Part shown: positions 50,781 to 59,931 of the stretch, in pieces
How positions within the stretch are numbered: position 1 is the stretch's first letter
Layout of the letters: each line of letters opens with the position of its first letter
Origin: Trichococcus pasteurii
GTDB taxonomy: Bacteria; Bacillota; Bacilli; Lactobacillales; Aerococcaceae
Assembly: GCF_900112935.1 (NCBI RefSeq)
Contig: NZ_FONM01000007.1
Span: 62,001 to 126,000 of the forward strand
Direction of reading: 5' to 3'
Length of the DNA stretch: 64,000 nucleotides
Program-made: the position numbers and the translations under genes
Notes under the pieces: model-generated
Database searches by the model: none
What the model was told of the DNA's origin: nothing
Seen by the model: only the letters and a program-made list of their open reading frames with translations

Positions 50781-51617
50781 ATGGATCATACCGAAGAACA
50801 GGCTGAAAAATTGCCTGTCGTAACAAAAATAACCGTCCAGAAAAAACGGAAGGACCGCTTCAATGTCTTCATTGACGGGGAGTACTCCTTTCCGATATCG
50901 GAAGCCGTGCTGATCAAGGTCGGCTTGCATAAAGGCATGACGCTCACGAAAGAGCGCAGTGCCGAGATCGAGAAGGAAAATTACGATTACATGGCTTACA
51001 CGACGGCAGTCAATTATCTGTCCTACAGCCTGCGCAGCGAGAAAGAGGTCCGCAAAAAACTGCATGACGAAGAAATCAGCCCGGACGCGATCGAACGTGC
51101 GCTGACGCGGCTGATAGACCAGAATTATGTCAATGACCGCATCTATGGCGAAAGTTATACGCGCACCGCCGCGAACCTGAACCTGAAAGGACCACAGCTG
51201 ATCGCAAACGAATTGAAAGGAAAAGGCTTGTCGGAAGACGATATCGCCATTTCGCTGCAACAATATCCGCATGAGCTGCAGCTTGAAAATGCCCAAACGA
51301 TCGCCGAGAAGCAACTCCGCAAACAAAGCCGGGTCTCTTCGCATGAAGCGGCTTCAAAGATCCGTCTCCATCTGCATCAAAAAGGCTATCCTTCCGACAT
51401 CGTCCTGGAAGTCATGGGAGAAATCGAAACAGAAAAAGAGGAAGAGGACGAAATGGCCGCACTGCGTATGCAAGGCGACAAGCTTTGGCGCCGTTACGAG
51501 CGTAAAGCGAAAGGCCGCGAGCTGCATCAAAAAGTGAGGTCGGGCCTTTACCAAAAAGGCTATCCGGGAGAGCTGATCTCCGCCTATATCGAAGAAAAGG
51601 AACAGGAAGCAGAATAA
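50781..51617 (+). CDS. recX: Regulatory protein RecX
   Basis: RecX binds RecA filaments and limits recombination. This 278-residue protein is in the long Gram-positive size class and has the RecX three-helix repeats: NYLSYSLRSEKEVRKKL (short: RSEKEVRKKL), a YTRTAANLNLKGPQLI segment (GPQLIANEL) and a C-terminal KVRSGLYQKGYPGELI segment (LYQKGYPGELI). An N-terminal beta-rich extension (KRKDRFNVFIDGEYSF) is usual in Bacillales and Lactobacillales. AAAGGATG precedes the ATG. Its stop codon TAA shares one base with the ATG of mutY, so both repair genes are co-translated. Confidence 0.93.
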   Translation: MDHTEEQAEKLPVVTKITVQKKRKDRFNVFIDGEYSFPISEAVLIKVGLHKGMTLTKERSAEIEKENYDYMAYTTAVNYLSYSLRSEKEVRKKLHDEEISPDAIERALTRLIDQNYVNDRIYGESYTRTAANLNLKGPQLIANELKGKGLSEDDIAISLQQYPHELQLENAQTIAEKQLRKQSRVSSHEAASKIRLHLHQKGYPSDIVLEVMGEIETEKEEEDEMAALRMQGDKLWRRYERKAKGRELHQKVRSGLYQKGYPGELISAYIEEKEQEAE

Positions 51618-52891
51618 TGACAAACTTAGAACACCAAAAAATATTCAAAGCAGCTGGCATCGAAATGTGGCCGGCCGAGAAGATACAGGCTTTCCGCAAA
51701 GCCCTGCTGGATTGGTACGACAAAGAAAAACGCGACCTGCCTTGGCGCCGGACGAGCGATCCCTACAGCATCTGGGTGTCGGAAATCATGCTGCAACAGA
51801 CGCGGGTGGACACGGTGATTCCGTATTACCACAATTTCCTGGATAAATTCCCCGACATCGCAGCGTTGGCGGCAGCGCCGGAAGACGCGATCCTGAAGGC
51901 TTGGGAAGGGCTCGGGTATTATTCCCGCGTCAAGAACATGCAGAAGGCGGCGCAACAGATCGTCGCCGATTACAATGGTGTTTTCCCTAAGGATCCGCAG
52001 GAAATCGCGAAGCTGAAGGGCATCGGTCCGTATACCGCCGGCGCCGTTTCCAGCATCGCCTTCCAGATACCGGAGCCGGCAGTCGACGGAAACGTCATGC
52101 GGGTCATGAGCCGGTTGTTCGAAATCGATGCCGATATCGCCAAACCAGCCAGCCGGAAAATCTTTGAGGCGGTCGTGCGCGAACTGATCGACCCGGAGCG
52201 GCCGGGCGACTTCAATCAAGCATTGATGGACCTGGGCTCGAGCATCTGCTCTCCGCTGAATCCGCAGCCTGAAATCAGCCCGATCAAGGCCTTCAATGCC
52301 GCCTATAAAAATGGAACGATGCATCTTTATCCGGTCAAGAGCAAAGCGAAAAGGCCGGTGCCGATGAACCTGCAGGGCGTCATCCTGCAGAACAAAGAGA
52401 AGCAGTTCCTTTTGGAGAAACGCCCGAGCAGCGGCCTATTGGCGGATTTTTGGACGTTTCCCTTGATCCAGCTGGACCTCGATGCGGTACCCGGATCGGA
52501 GGATGCGACACTTGAACCGGCGATCATCCAGACAGAATTGTTGGTCGCGGAGGATTTCCCGAAGCTGACGGAAGCAGCAAGGAAGGCCGGCAAAAAGTTG
52601 CCGTCCTTTAACCAGATCGAAGCACAGCTTTCAGCGGTTGTGGCTGAAAAATACGGATTGAAGCCCGTCTGGCTGAAGGCGGAAACCGGATCGGTCAATC
52701 ACATCTTCAGCCACATCAAATGGCACATCACTGGCTATTACGGACGCGTGTTGACGAACGATGACAGCCGATTGCCGGAACAATGCCGCTGGGTCAGCGA
52801 AAAAGATTTTGCAGATTATGCTTTCCCGGTGCCGCAGCAAAAAATGTGGCAACAATTCCAGCAGCAAACCCGAAAAGAATTTGGTCTATAA
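51617..52891 (+). CDS. mutY: A/G-specific adenine glycosylase MutY lacking the Fe-S cluster ligands
   Basis: MutY removes adenine paired with 8-oxoguanine. The 424-residue protein has the helix-hairpin-helix LKGIGPYTAGAV (about residues 118-129), catalytic Glu in MLQQTRVDTV region (about 60) and Asp in AVDGNVMRV (about 152), and a C-terminal Nudix-like 8-oxoG recognition domain (about 250-415). Where most MutY proteins have C-x6-C-x2-C-x5-C, this one reads ICSPLNPQPEISPIKAFN: one Cys remains and three are lost. Cluster-less MutY enzymes are known from lactobacilli, so this is a lineage trait, not damage. Confidence 0.95.
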   Translation: MTNLEHQKIFKAAGIEMWPAEKIQAFRKALLDWYDKEKRDLPWRRTSDPYSIWVSEIMLQQTRVDTVIPYYHNFLDKFPDIAALAAAPEDAILKAWEGLGYYSRVKNMQKAAQQIVADYNGVFPKDPQEIAKLKGIGPYTAGAVSSIAFQIPEPAVDGNVMRVMSRLFEIDADIAKPASRKIFEAVVRELIDPERPGDFNQALMDLGSSICSPLNPQPEISPIKAFNAAYKNGTMHLYPVKSKAKRPVPMNLQGVILQNKEKQFLLEKRPSSGLLADFWTFPLIQLDLDAVPGSEDATLEPAIIQTELLVAEDFPKLTEAARKAGKKLPSFNQIEAQLSAVVAEKYGLKPVWLKAETGSVNHIFSHIKWHITGYYGRVLTNDDSRLPEQCRWVSEKDFADYAFPVPQQKMWQQFQQQTRKEFGL

Positions 52892-53014
52892 TGGCTAAAG
52901 TTTCGCAATCTATTTCCATTCTATGATATACTGTTCAATGAACTGAAAGTTGAGAGTTCCGCCGAAATGATTTCCGGCGAGGGCTCAAATAGTTGAAGAA
53001 AGTTGGGCACCGTG

Positions 53015-53560
53015 ATGCATAATCCTCGGGAGGGAGAATTCATCACCATAAAGAGTTATAAGCATGACGGCAGCCTGCATCGAACGTGGCGTGACACCAT
53101 GGTATTAAAAACTAGTGACCAATCCATAATCGGCTGTAATGATCACACCTTAGTAACGGAAGCAGATGGGCGTCGCTGGGTCACCAGAGAGCCTGCATTG
53201 TTGTATTACCATAAACATTATTGGTTCAACATCGTCACCATGATCCGCCAAAAGGGTGTCTCCTACTATTGCAATCTGGCATCGCCTTATGTGATCGACC
53301 AGGAAGCACTGAAGTACATCGATTATGACCTGGACATTAAAGTTTTTCCCGATGGTGAAAAACGTTTGCTTGATGTAGATGAGTATGAATTGCACCGCAA
53401 TCGCATGAATTACCCAAAAGAGATCGACCATATCCTGAAGGAGAACGTGAAGATTTTGGTGAGCTGGATCAACGAAGAAAAAGGTCCATTTTCCAAAGAA
53501 TACGTCGACTTATGGTATGAGCGGTACTGTCAGCTGTCGCATAATCAGCAAAACTCGTGA
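53015..53560 (+). CDS. DUF402 nucleoside tri/diphosphate phosphatase (NtdP/YgaC-like)
   Basis: The protein of about 181 residues has the DUF402 core: [20 protein letters not shown], then [16 protein letters not shown] and a metal site with NLASPYVID and DYDLDIKV (short motifs: [20 protein letters not shown]) around residues 90-110. Relatives in Staphylococcus and Streptomyces hydrolyse nucleoside tri- and diphosphates. The start is uncertain: TTG 53003, GTG 53012 and ATG 53015 are in frame and none has a good ribosome-binding site; ATG 53015 is chosen. A hairpin CCGCC/GGCGA-like (52959-52980) lies in the leader. Confidence 0.85.
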   Translation: MHNPREGEFITIKSYKHDGSLHRTWRDTMVLKTSDQSIIGCNDHTLVTEADGRRWVTREPALLYYHKHYWFNIVTMIRQKGVSYYCNLASPYVIDQEALKYIDYDLDIKVFPDGEKRLLDVDEYELHRNRMNYPKEIDHILKENVKILVSWINEEKGPFSKEYVDLWYERYCQLSHNQQNS

Positions 53561-53574
53561 TGAATCCAAATTAT

Positions 53575-53612
53575 AAAAAACCAGTCGAGCTTTTTTGATC
53601 GGCTGGTTTTTT
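53575..53612 (+). terminator. Intrinsic terminator of the DUF402 gene
   Basis: AAAAAACCAGTCGA/TCGGCTGGTTTTTT stem with T6 tract. Confidence 0.85.
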
Positions 53613-53734
53613 ATCGGAAATATCCGCCGGCTCGAAAAAATACCGTGCATTAACACAACCGTTATATTATGATAAATATATCTGTAATATAGAGTCAATA
53701 TTTGAAATGCGATTAAAATATTGGAGGAATCAGA

Positions 53735-54874
53735 ATGAAAAAAAGGGAAATAGTACTTGTTTCCATCATGGGTATCCTTACGATTGCCATTGTTCTTTTT
53801 GGATATAAATACGCGGCCGGTAAAAAAGAGGCCTTATTGAACGAAGGGGAAAAACAAACGGAAACTTTTTCCGAACTTGCTTCCTCGCAAGGATCTGCAA
53901 TCGCAGAGAGTGACACTTCAGGGGCTTATGCGCAGCTCTTGGCCGCTTTTGCAGAGAACAGAAGCAATGCATCGGTCGTCGATTATCTGCAATATGTTCA
54001 TCATCATACGAAGGAAATCAATGTCGCTTTTTTCGGGGATGTCGCAACCGATGCGGTTTGGGCCAAGTCTGCCATCGCCGGCATCCAAGCCGATTATCCG
54101 CTGGAGAATCTGACGACGTCGTTCTTCAGTCATCCGTCCGACAGCAGCTCGGTTTATCTGAGTAGCCAGTATGTTCAGGAAATGGTCGCAAGCAATCCGG
54201 ATGTGATTTTCTACACCATTCCGACGAAGACAGATCAAGTGGTTGATATCAGTCTGGTCGAGTCGACGCAAAACATTTATGAAATTTATGATGAAATCAG
54301 AGCTGCCTTGCCCGACGCGTTGATCGTTTTGGTGACACCGCCTCCGGCAGAAGCAAAAGTGGCCGTTTGGAATTCACGTTCATTGGATTACCGGAACTAT
54401 ACCAACAATCTGGTGGAAGAGAACGCTGCTTTCACCGTTCCGTTATACGATCTGCATGCGGACTTCTTAGCTGAGTTGACAAACCGCAACGAAACGTTGG
54501 CCAACTTTATGGATGCGGCCGGTTTGGAATTGAATGAAGCCGGACAGCAACTTTACGGTGAGCTGTTTGCGAATAGCCTACGGACAAAAATGATCGATAC
54601 GACAGCCGGTTTGTACGTGGAAGGCGAAAAACCTGCCAACACACCGATCGCCCCGACCTTAGTCATGCCGGAAGCGACTGCCACTGTAATCGAGGAGACT
54701 GTCAGCGAAGAGACGGTTTATGAAGAGCCAGTTTATGAGGAGTCCACCTACGTAGCGCCGACATATGAATATGTCGCGCCGGTTACTGATGCAACAGTGA
54801 CGCCGGTCGTTCCGAGTGAAAATACTACAACAGATCAGGGTACAGCTACAGAAGATGCAATAACTGAGCAGTGA
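53735..54874 (+). CDS. Membrane-anchored SGNH-like protein, probably without the catalytic Ser
   Basis: This 379-residue protein has an N-terminal membrane anchor (about residues 6-26), an extracellular SGNH/GDSL-hydrolase-like domain (about 55-290) and a Glu/Thr/Tyr/Pro-rich tail (about 300-379). The first SGNH block reads VAFFGDVATDAVWA, so the catalytic Ser of GDS is Val. IFYTIPTKTDQ occupies the block III position and DAAGLELNEAGQQLY the block V position, where the usual Asp-x-x-His is also missing. It may bind rather than cleave. GGAGG precedes the ATG. The family assignment is tentative. Confidence 0.65.
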   Translation: MKKREIVLVSIMGILTIAIVLFGYKYAAGKKEALLNEGEKQTETFSELASSQGSAIAESDTSGAYAQLLAAFAENRSNASVVDYLQYVHHHTKEINVAFFGDVATDAVWAKSAIAGIQADYPLENLTTSFFSHPSDSSSVYLSSQYVQEMVASNPDVIFYTIPTKTDQVVDISLVESTQNIYEIYDEIRAALPDALIVLVTPPPAEAKVAVWNSRSLDYRNYTNNLVEENAAFTVPLYDLHADFLAELTNRNETLANFMDAAGLELNEAGQQLYGELFANSLRTKMIDTTAGLYVEGEKPANTPIAPTLVMPEATATVIEETVSEETVYEEPVYEESTYVAPTYEYVAPVTDATVTPVVPSENTTTDQGTATEDAITEQ

Positions 54875-54941
54875 TTCGCTCACGAAGTCCTGGTGGATTT
54901 GAACCTAATCCTCACATGCAAAACACACAAAAATATAGTCT

Positions 54942-54977
54942 GCATTTACCGGATTGTACGGTATATGCGGGCTTTTT
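54942..54977 (+). terminator. Terminator in the 54875-55303 gap
   Basis: GCATTTACCG/CGGTATATGC stem (one mismatch) followed by GGGC and T6. It ends transcription from the SGNH-like gene. The remainder of the gap holds the pullulanase promoter and leader. Confidence 0.7.
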
Positions 54978-55112
54978 TAGTGGTTTTTTCGTATTTTTGA
55001 TCACAGCAAAGCAGATAGGTCAACCACAATTAATCCGCGCTTCACAAAGTGACTTGGTAAGGATAACACAAAAACATTATTGTCCTTCCTTTTTTGGAAA
55101 TCCTTTGAAAGA

Positions 55113-55141
55113 TTGATATTATTGAGGTTTTGATGTATAAT
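55113..55141 (+). promoter_or_regulatory. Promoter of pullulanase gene
   Basis: TTGATA and TATAAT with 17-bp spacing, near consensus. The leader to the start codon is about 155 nt. Confidence 0.75.
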
Positions 55142-55159
55142 AATGACGTAACCAAAAGA

Positions 55160-55173
55160 TGTAAGCGTTTTTA
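55160..55173. promoter_or_regulatory. cre site in the pullulanase leader
   Basis: TGTAAGCGTTTTTA matches the CcpA cre consensus at 13 of 14 positions, about 20 bp after the -10. This is a typical position for catabolite repression of a starch-degrading gene. Confidence 0.7.
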
Positions 55174-55303
55174 TAAAAGGGGTTCTGTGTAGGTCCAAAA
55201 CTATGTATTTCACAAATATGCAGACAAATTTGGAAACCGCCGCACGATAGCCATCCGCGTAAACGCAATTTCATCAGAAGAGAGATTTTTCGGAGGTAAT
55301 GTC

Positions 55304-57283
55304 ATGCAAATACAAGTTGATGAACGGAAACGGACTGACGTTCTATCGACTATTTATTATCAATATAACTTAGATAATTTAGATGATCGACTAGAGCAAT
55401 TTGTACAGTCGCCTGTTTTTGATAAAAAGTATTCATTTGATGGAGAATTGGGGGCACTTTATACACCGCAGCGGACTATTCTGCGGTTGTGGGCTCCGAC
55501 TGCGCTCAGCGTAGAAGTAATTGTTTATGAAAGTCTGTACCGCAAAGAGAAGAAAAGACACACGATGGGGAAAGGCGGAAGAGGGACTCACGAACTTATT
55601 ATGATTGGGGACTATGCAGGGACTGCCTACAAATATGCGATTACTTTCCCGGATGGAAAAGTCGTCGAAACGGTCGATCCCTATAGTTACGCGACCACCG
55701 CAAACGGAGAACGCTCCGTCATTTTGGATGCAGTAAATACGAATCCGAAAAGATGGGGAGCTCGTTTGGAGCCGATAGCTTCACCAGTCGACGCCATTAT
55801 TTATGAATTACATATTCGTGACTTCACGATTTCCCCAACAAGCGGGGTCAGAAACAAAGGCAAATTCTTGGGAGTGGTCGAGGAAGGGACTCTATCCGTG
55901 GATGGCGACAAGACAGGGTTGGATTACCTGAAAGAACTGGGCGTTACGCATGTCCAGTTTTTGCCGATGGCCGATTTTTCCACAGTCAACGAGTTGAAAC
56001 CCTTGGAACAATACAACTGGGGCTATGATCCTCAGAACTTCAATGTTCCGGAAGGATCCTACGCGACCAATCCCTATCAACCGGAAGTTCGCATCCTGGA
56101 AATGAAGGAAATGATCCAAAGTTTGCACGATGCGGGGATCCGGGTCATCATGGACGTCGTTTACAACCATGTTTATTTACCGAAGCTGCATGCATTGGAA
56201 AAAACCGTGCCTGGCTATTATTTCCGCAGAAATGCCGATGGAACGCTCTCCAATGGGACGGGTGTCGGTAACGATACTGCTTCGGAGCGCTATATGATGC
56301 GCAAATACATCATCGACAGCATCACCTATTGGGCGAAGAACTTCCATATGGACGGGTTCCGCTTTGATCTTATGGGAATCCACGATATCGAAACGATGAA
56401 CGAAATCCGTGTCGCTTTGGATGAAATCGATCCTTCCATCATCATGCTTGGTGAGGGGTGGAATCTGAACACCAATCTGCCTCCTTCCGAAAAGGCTGTC
56501 CAACAGAACGCGGACCGCATGCCCGGTGTGGCCCATTTCAATGATGCGTTGCGTGAAGCGATCAAGGGTTCCGACTTCAACAGCGGGAACGACACCGGTT
56601 TTGTCACCGGCAAACCGTTCATGGAAGGCTGGGTCGCCACCAATCTTCAGGGCGGAGCGTACTATCCCGCTAACCGAGGAAGCTACAAGACGCCTGCTCA
56701 GATGGTGCAATATGTGGAGGCCCACGACAATCTGACGCTTTATGACAAACTGAAGATTTCGATGCCGTGGGATGAGGAAGATTCGCGTATGCGGCGTCAC
56801 CTTTTGGCAAGCAGCTTCGTTTTGTTGAGCCAAGGCATTCCGTTCATTCATGCGGGGCAAGAGTTTATGCGCACAAAGAACGGGCTGGAGAACAGCTACA
56901 ATGCGCCGGATTCGATCAATCGCATGGATTGGCACCGCCGTTCCGAGATGAAACAGGCTGTGGAGTACATGAAAGGCCTGATTGCATTGCGCAAGCAGGA
57001 ACCGTTATTCCGCTTGCGGACCATCGATGAAATCAAGGGGCACATGAATATACTCAAAGCCGATTATCAGATTGTTGTCTATCAGTTGGAGGACACAGAA
57101 AAGTTATACTACGTCATCTTCAATGGTCAGACGAATGCCATCGATTTTGATGTCGAAGCCGGGGATTATCGGGTGTTGATCGAGGACGGTAAAGCGAACT
57201 TGGATGAACCGAGAATGGTTGAAGGGCTGTCCCGCATCCGGGTGGAAAACCTGTCCGTTACAGTGCTTGTGAAGAACAAATGA
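55304..57283 (+). CDS. pulA: Type I pullulanase
   Basis: Pullulanase hydrolyses alpha-1,6 branches of pullulan, starch and glycogen fragments. The 659-residue protein has no signal peptide (intracellular), an N-terminal CBM48-like domain (about 40-130, LRLWAPTALSVEV) and a GH13_14 barrel. The pullulanase hallmark YNWGYDP is at about residue 243; MDVVYNHV (about 285), DGFRFDLMG (nucleophile Asp, about 352), GEGWN (acid Glu, about 383) and VEAHDN (about 470) are all present. GGAGG precedes the ATG. Regulation by CcpA is suggested by the upstream cre. It belongs with the GH13 genes at 61813 and 63537 in malto-oligosaccharide use. Confidence 0.95.
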   Translation: MQIQVDERKRTDVLSTIYYQYNLDNLDDRLEQFVQSPVFDKKYSFDGELGALYTPQRTILRLWAPTALSVEVIVYESLYRKEKKRHTMGKGGRGTHELIMIGDYAGTAYKYAITFPDGKVVETVDPYSYATTANGERSVILDAVNTNPKRWGARLEPIASPVDAIIYELHIRDFTISPTSGVRNKGKFLGVVEEGTLSVDGDKTGLDYLKELGVTHVQFLPMADFSTVNELKPLEQYNWGYDPQNFNVPEGSYATNPYQPEVRILEMKEMIQSLHDAGIRVIMDVVYNHVYLPKLHALEKTVPGYYFRRNADGTLSNGTGVGNDTASERYMMRKYIIDSITYWAKNFHMDGFRFDLMGIHDIETMNEIRVALDEIDPSIIMLGEGWNLNTNLPPSEKAVQQNADRMPGVAHFNDALREAIKGSDFNSGNDTGFVTGKPFMEGWVATNLQGGAYYPANRGSYKTPAQMVQYVEAHDNLTLYDKLKISMPWDEEDSRMRRHLLASSFVLLSQGIPFIHAGQEFMRTKNGLENSYNAPDSINRMDWHRRSEMKQAVEYMKGLIALRKQEPLFRLRTIDEIKGHMNILKADYQIVVYQLEDTEKLYYVIFNGQTNAIDFDVEAGDYRVLIEDGKANLDEPRMVEGLSRIRVENLSVTVLVKNK

Positions 57284-57295
57284 TGGTAGTCCGGG

Positions 57296-57327
57296 CGGTC
57301 GTCTCATTTGAGGCGACCGTTTTTTTG
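57296..57327 (+). terminator. Intrinsic terminator of pulA
   Basis: CGGTCG-CTC/GAG-CGACCG stem with a 4-nt loop and T7. Confidence 0.85.
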
Positions 57328-57352
57328 TATGCAGGAACAGCCCGGAGCTGTC

Positions 57353-57484
57353 CTCCGGCGTAGGTAGGGTTGGCCGGAGGACAGCGGCCGTATTTGCACC
57401 TAACTCCGGGCAGCGGGTGCTCGCCGGAGAAGGGCCGCCGAATCCGCGATGAACTCCGGCGGTCCAGGCCTTGGCCGGAGTTGG
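57353..57484. repeat. CTCCGGCGA palindrome array F (three units)
   Basis: Units start at 57353, 57404 and 57454 (51 and 50 bp), with CTCCGG left arms and GGCCGGAG/CGCCGGAG right arms; inner bases differ from other arrays but spacing is kept. Confidence 0.82.
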
Positions 57485-57622
57485 TGATCAGGCGCCAGCC
57501 TGATTGCTGTCCAGTGCAACATTTTTCATTCTGCTTTATGCAAGATTGTCACATCCTAAAGCATTTTTTGGTACAATGAAGAGGCAAATACATCGAATGA
57601 GAATGATGGGGTGGGTTCACTG

Positions 57623-58435
57623 ATGATAAAAATGATAGCAATCGATATCGACGGCACTTTGGTCAATGGCCAGAAAGTGATGACGCAAAAAGTGAAAGAG
57701 ACGATCCAAGAGGCGATGCGTCGAGGCATCAAAATCGTGCTATGCACAGGCCGTCCGCCTGCGGGCATCAAGCCTTACGCGAACGAACTGGGATTTGGCG
57801 AACATGAGGACTACATCATCGCACAGAATGGCGCCTATATTCTGCGCGCGGACACGAACGAAACGGTCTACAAAAAGACGTTGACGCTTGCTGAAGTGCA
57901 GGAAATTTACGAGTTCGGGAAAGGTTTTTCTGCCGGCACGCTGTTGGTCGGGGAGCACCATTACTACAGTCTGGAAGATGAAGTGACGGAATCGATGCAG
58001 AAGGATGCCACCATCGTCAACATGGACATCAGCGTATTGGATCCCAAAGCGGTAACCGAAGAGATGGGCTTGATGAAGATCCTTTACATCGGCGAACCGA
58101 ACGAGGTGGATGTCATCGATTCGGCCATTCCAGACAAGATGCGGGATGACTTCTATATCGTCCGCAGCCAGGATTTCCTGATGGAAGTGATGGAGAAGAG
58201 TTCGAACAAAGGCACGGCATTGACGAAATTGGCGGACCATCTGGGGATCGCGATGGAGGAAGTGATGGCGTTGGGAGACGGGGAGAACGATTACGAAATG
58301 ATCCAAGTTGCCGGCCTTGGCGTCGTGATGTCGAACGGAACCGACAATCTGAAGAGCATAGCGAACGAAATCACCTTATCCAACGAAGAAGATGGCGTGG
58401 CCCATGCCATCGAGAGATGGGCTTTCCAAAACTAG
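57623..58435 (+). CDS. Cof-type HAD sugar-phosphate phosphatase
   Basis: This 270-residue HAD subfamily IIB (Cof/YidA) protein is cytoplasmic. Motif I IAIDIDGTLVN holds both Asp residues; motif II is VLCTGRPPAG (about residue 38), motif III Lys is in SSNKGTAL (about 195) and motif IV is ALGDGENDYEM (about 216). The cap is type C2B. Such enzymes dephosphorylate sugar phosphates, flavin precursors or pyridoxal phosphate with broad specificity. ATG at 57623 follows GGGGTGGG by 7 nt; GTG at 57611 is an alternative. It ends at a bidirectional terminator. Confidence 0.92.
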   Translation: MIKMIAIDIDGTLVNGQKVMTQKVKETIQEAMRRGIKIVLCTGRPPAGIKPYANELGFGEHEDYIIAQNGAYILRADTNETVYKKTLTLAEVQEIYEFGKGFSAGTLLVGEHHYYSLEDEVTESMQKDATIVNMDISVLDPKAVTEEMGLMKILYIGEPNEVDVIDSAIPDKMRDDFYIVRSQDFLMEVMEKSSNKGTALTKLADHLGIAMEEVMALGDGENDYEMIQVAGLGVVMSNGTDNLKSIANEITLSNEEDGVAHAIERWAFQN

Positions 58436-58460
58436 AATCAAACAATCGGGTAATAAAATA

Positions 58461-58515
58461 AAAAGAGGCGCGCAGTCGACAAGAAAATTCTTGGTCGATT
58501 GCACGCCTCTTTTTT
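58461..58515. terminator. Bidirectional terminator
   Basis: AAAAGAGGCG-GCAGTCGAC/GTCGATTGC-CGCCTCTTTT long stem serves the Cof gene and the convergent FUSC-like gene. Confidence 0.88.
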
Positions 58516-58544
58516 GATGTCCCTAAACAAATTAAATCGGCTGT

Positions 58545-59657
58545 TTAGTGGATGATGTCTTCGATATTTTTGATGTTTTTTGATTTATTGCCCGGGGTCG
58601 CTTTGTAGCTGCGGACCAATTTGTTGAAGTGGACCAAATCATCTTCGTATGCCAGGATGGCACTCATCAGATGGATGATGCCATAGCTTTCGGAACTGCT
58701 GTATTTGCCGAAATCACTTTCTTCTTGGGCGCGCTGGAAAAAGACGTCCATCAGAACGTGGCGTTGGGCCTTATCGGCTTCAAAGAAATTGACCTGATTG
58801 GCCGGAACACGTCCGCTGAATTTCAGCATGATCTGCTCATGTCCACTCATCAGCGTTTCCAGACGTTCGCGGATCATGACGCGCATTTCGACAGGGAACT
58901 GATAGAAAACATTTTCGTAATCGTGCAGCACTTCCAGGACGTGGAAGGCGGAGCGTGTCGTTTGGATCATTTTGCGGTAGACGACCAGCATTTTTTTGTT
59001 CTGATATTTATTTTGTTTGTTGAACAGACCGCTTTCGGTCAAATACTGGTAGAGATTGTCCATTTTTTTGAGCTGCGTACGCGCCCATTTCAGGTCGTTG
59101 TTCATGATGGAGTATTCGGTATTCTTGCGCAAGCCGGCACGAATCCAAATCAGAAACTCGGTAGTTGCGTAGTCCACTGTGTGGTACAGGCGTTCGTCGT
59201 ATCGCGGCGGTGCGACGAATGTATTGACCAAAAAGGCAATGATGACGCCGACGAACGTTTCCAATACGCGGTAGGTGGCACTTAACATCAAATTGTCATC
59301 CGTACCGACCATGATGACGATCAATGTCACAATCGAGAGCCCGATCACGTCTTCGAGCTTGAGGGCATTCAGGATGGCGATCAACAGCATGACCGAAATG
59401 CCGAGTAGGTAGATATTGTACCCCAAAGTCATGACGACGAAAACGGCGACCAAACCGCCAATCGTGTTGGCCATTATCCGGCTCTTCAGGTTGGCGTAGG
59501 AACGGCCAAGGGAGGGTTGGGTGGAATAGATGGCAGCGATGCCTGCGATGACGCCTCCGCCTTCGAATCCGAAGTATTGGGCGACGATCATTGATAATGC
59601 GACGGCGAGACCCGTTTTAAAGGTGCGGGCGCCAAGTTTCATAAGTTTCAGCTCCAT
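58545..59657 (-). CDS. FUSC/aromatic acid exporter-like membrane protein (DUF939)
   Basis: The 370-residue protein has about six N-terminal membrane segments (residues about 12-160) with KLGARTFKTGLAVALS and GVIAGIAAIYSTQPS (short: GIAAIYSTQPS), followed by a helical cytoplasmic domain of about 200 residues, the plan of the ArAE_1/DUF939 family (YqjA-like). Distant relatives export aromatic acids, but the substrate in Firmicutes is not established. The ATG at 59657 has a weak upstream ribosome-binding region (AGCTTGG-like not seen; start may be the second Met, 59642). It is convergent with the Cof gene and divergent from perR. Confidence 0.88.
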   Translation of the reverse strand: MELKLMKLGARTFKTGLAVALSMIVAQYFGFEGGGVIAGIAAIYSTQPSLGRSYANLKSRIMANTIGGLVAVFVVMTLGYNIYLLGISVMLLIAILNALKLEDVIGLSIVTLIVIMVGTDDNLMLSATYRVLETFVGVIIAFLVNTFVAPPRYDERLYHTVDYATTEFLIWIRAGLRKNTEYSIMNNDLKWARTQLKKMDNLYQYLTESGLFNKQNKYQNKKMLVVYRKMIQTTRSAFHVLEVLHDYENVFYQFPVEMRVMIRERLETLMSGHEQIMLKFSGRVPANQVNFFEADKAQRHVLMDVFFQRAQEESDFGKYSSSESYGIIHLMSAILAYEDDLVHFNKLVRSYKATPGNKSKNIKNIEDIIH

Positions 59658-59882
59658 GTCAATAATTTGTGTAGATGGCTAAACAGATTGAATCAAGTTA
59701 AGAATATACCAATCAGGAGCCGGTGTAAAGATTGGATGAAAGCGTCCTAACCCAAGAGCTGCTATGCATCCGCTGTCATCGGCGGCGAGATAATAAAAAG
59801 TAAGTATTTTTTAATAATGTTAGGGGCTTATGTATTGCTATTTTCGGCAAATCGATATATGATGAACTCAGCTAAATGTAAA

Positions 59883-59897
59883 TTATAATGACTATCA
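59883..59897. promoter_or_regulatory. PerR box upstream of perR
   Basis: TTATAATGACTATCA matches the 15-bp PerR consensus TTATAATNATTATAA at 12 of 14 specified positions, 34 bp before the perR start. It suggests autoregulation. Confidence 0.65.
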
Positions 59898-59931
59898 TAT
59901 ACAAGTGATTCCAGAAGAGGGGGGATACACC

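Noticed and set aside
59883..59897. The perR upstream box as a Zur or Fur site
   Set aside because: The 15-bp pattern follows the 7-1-7 PerR form and lacks the ATCGTAAT words of the Zur box seen before zinT.
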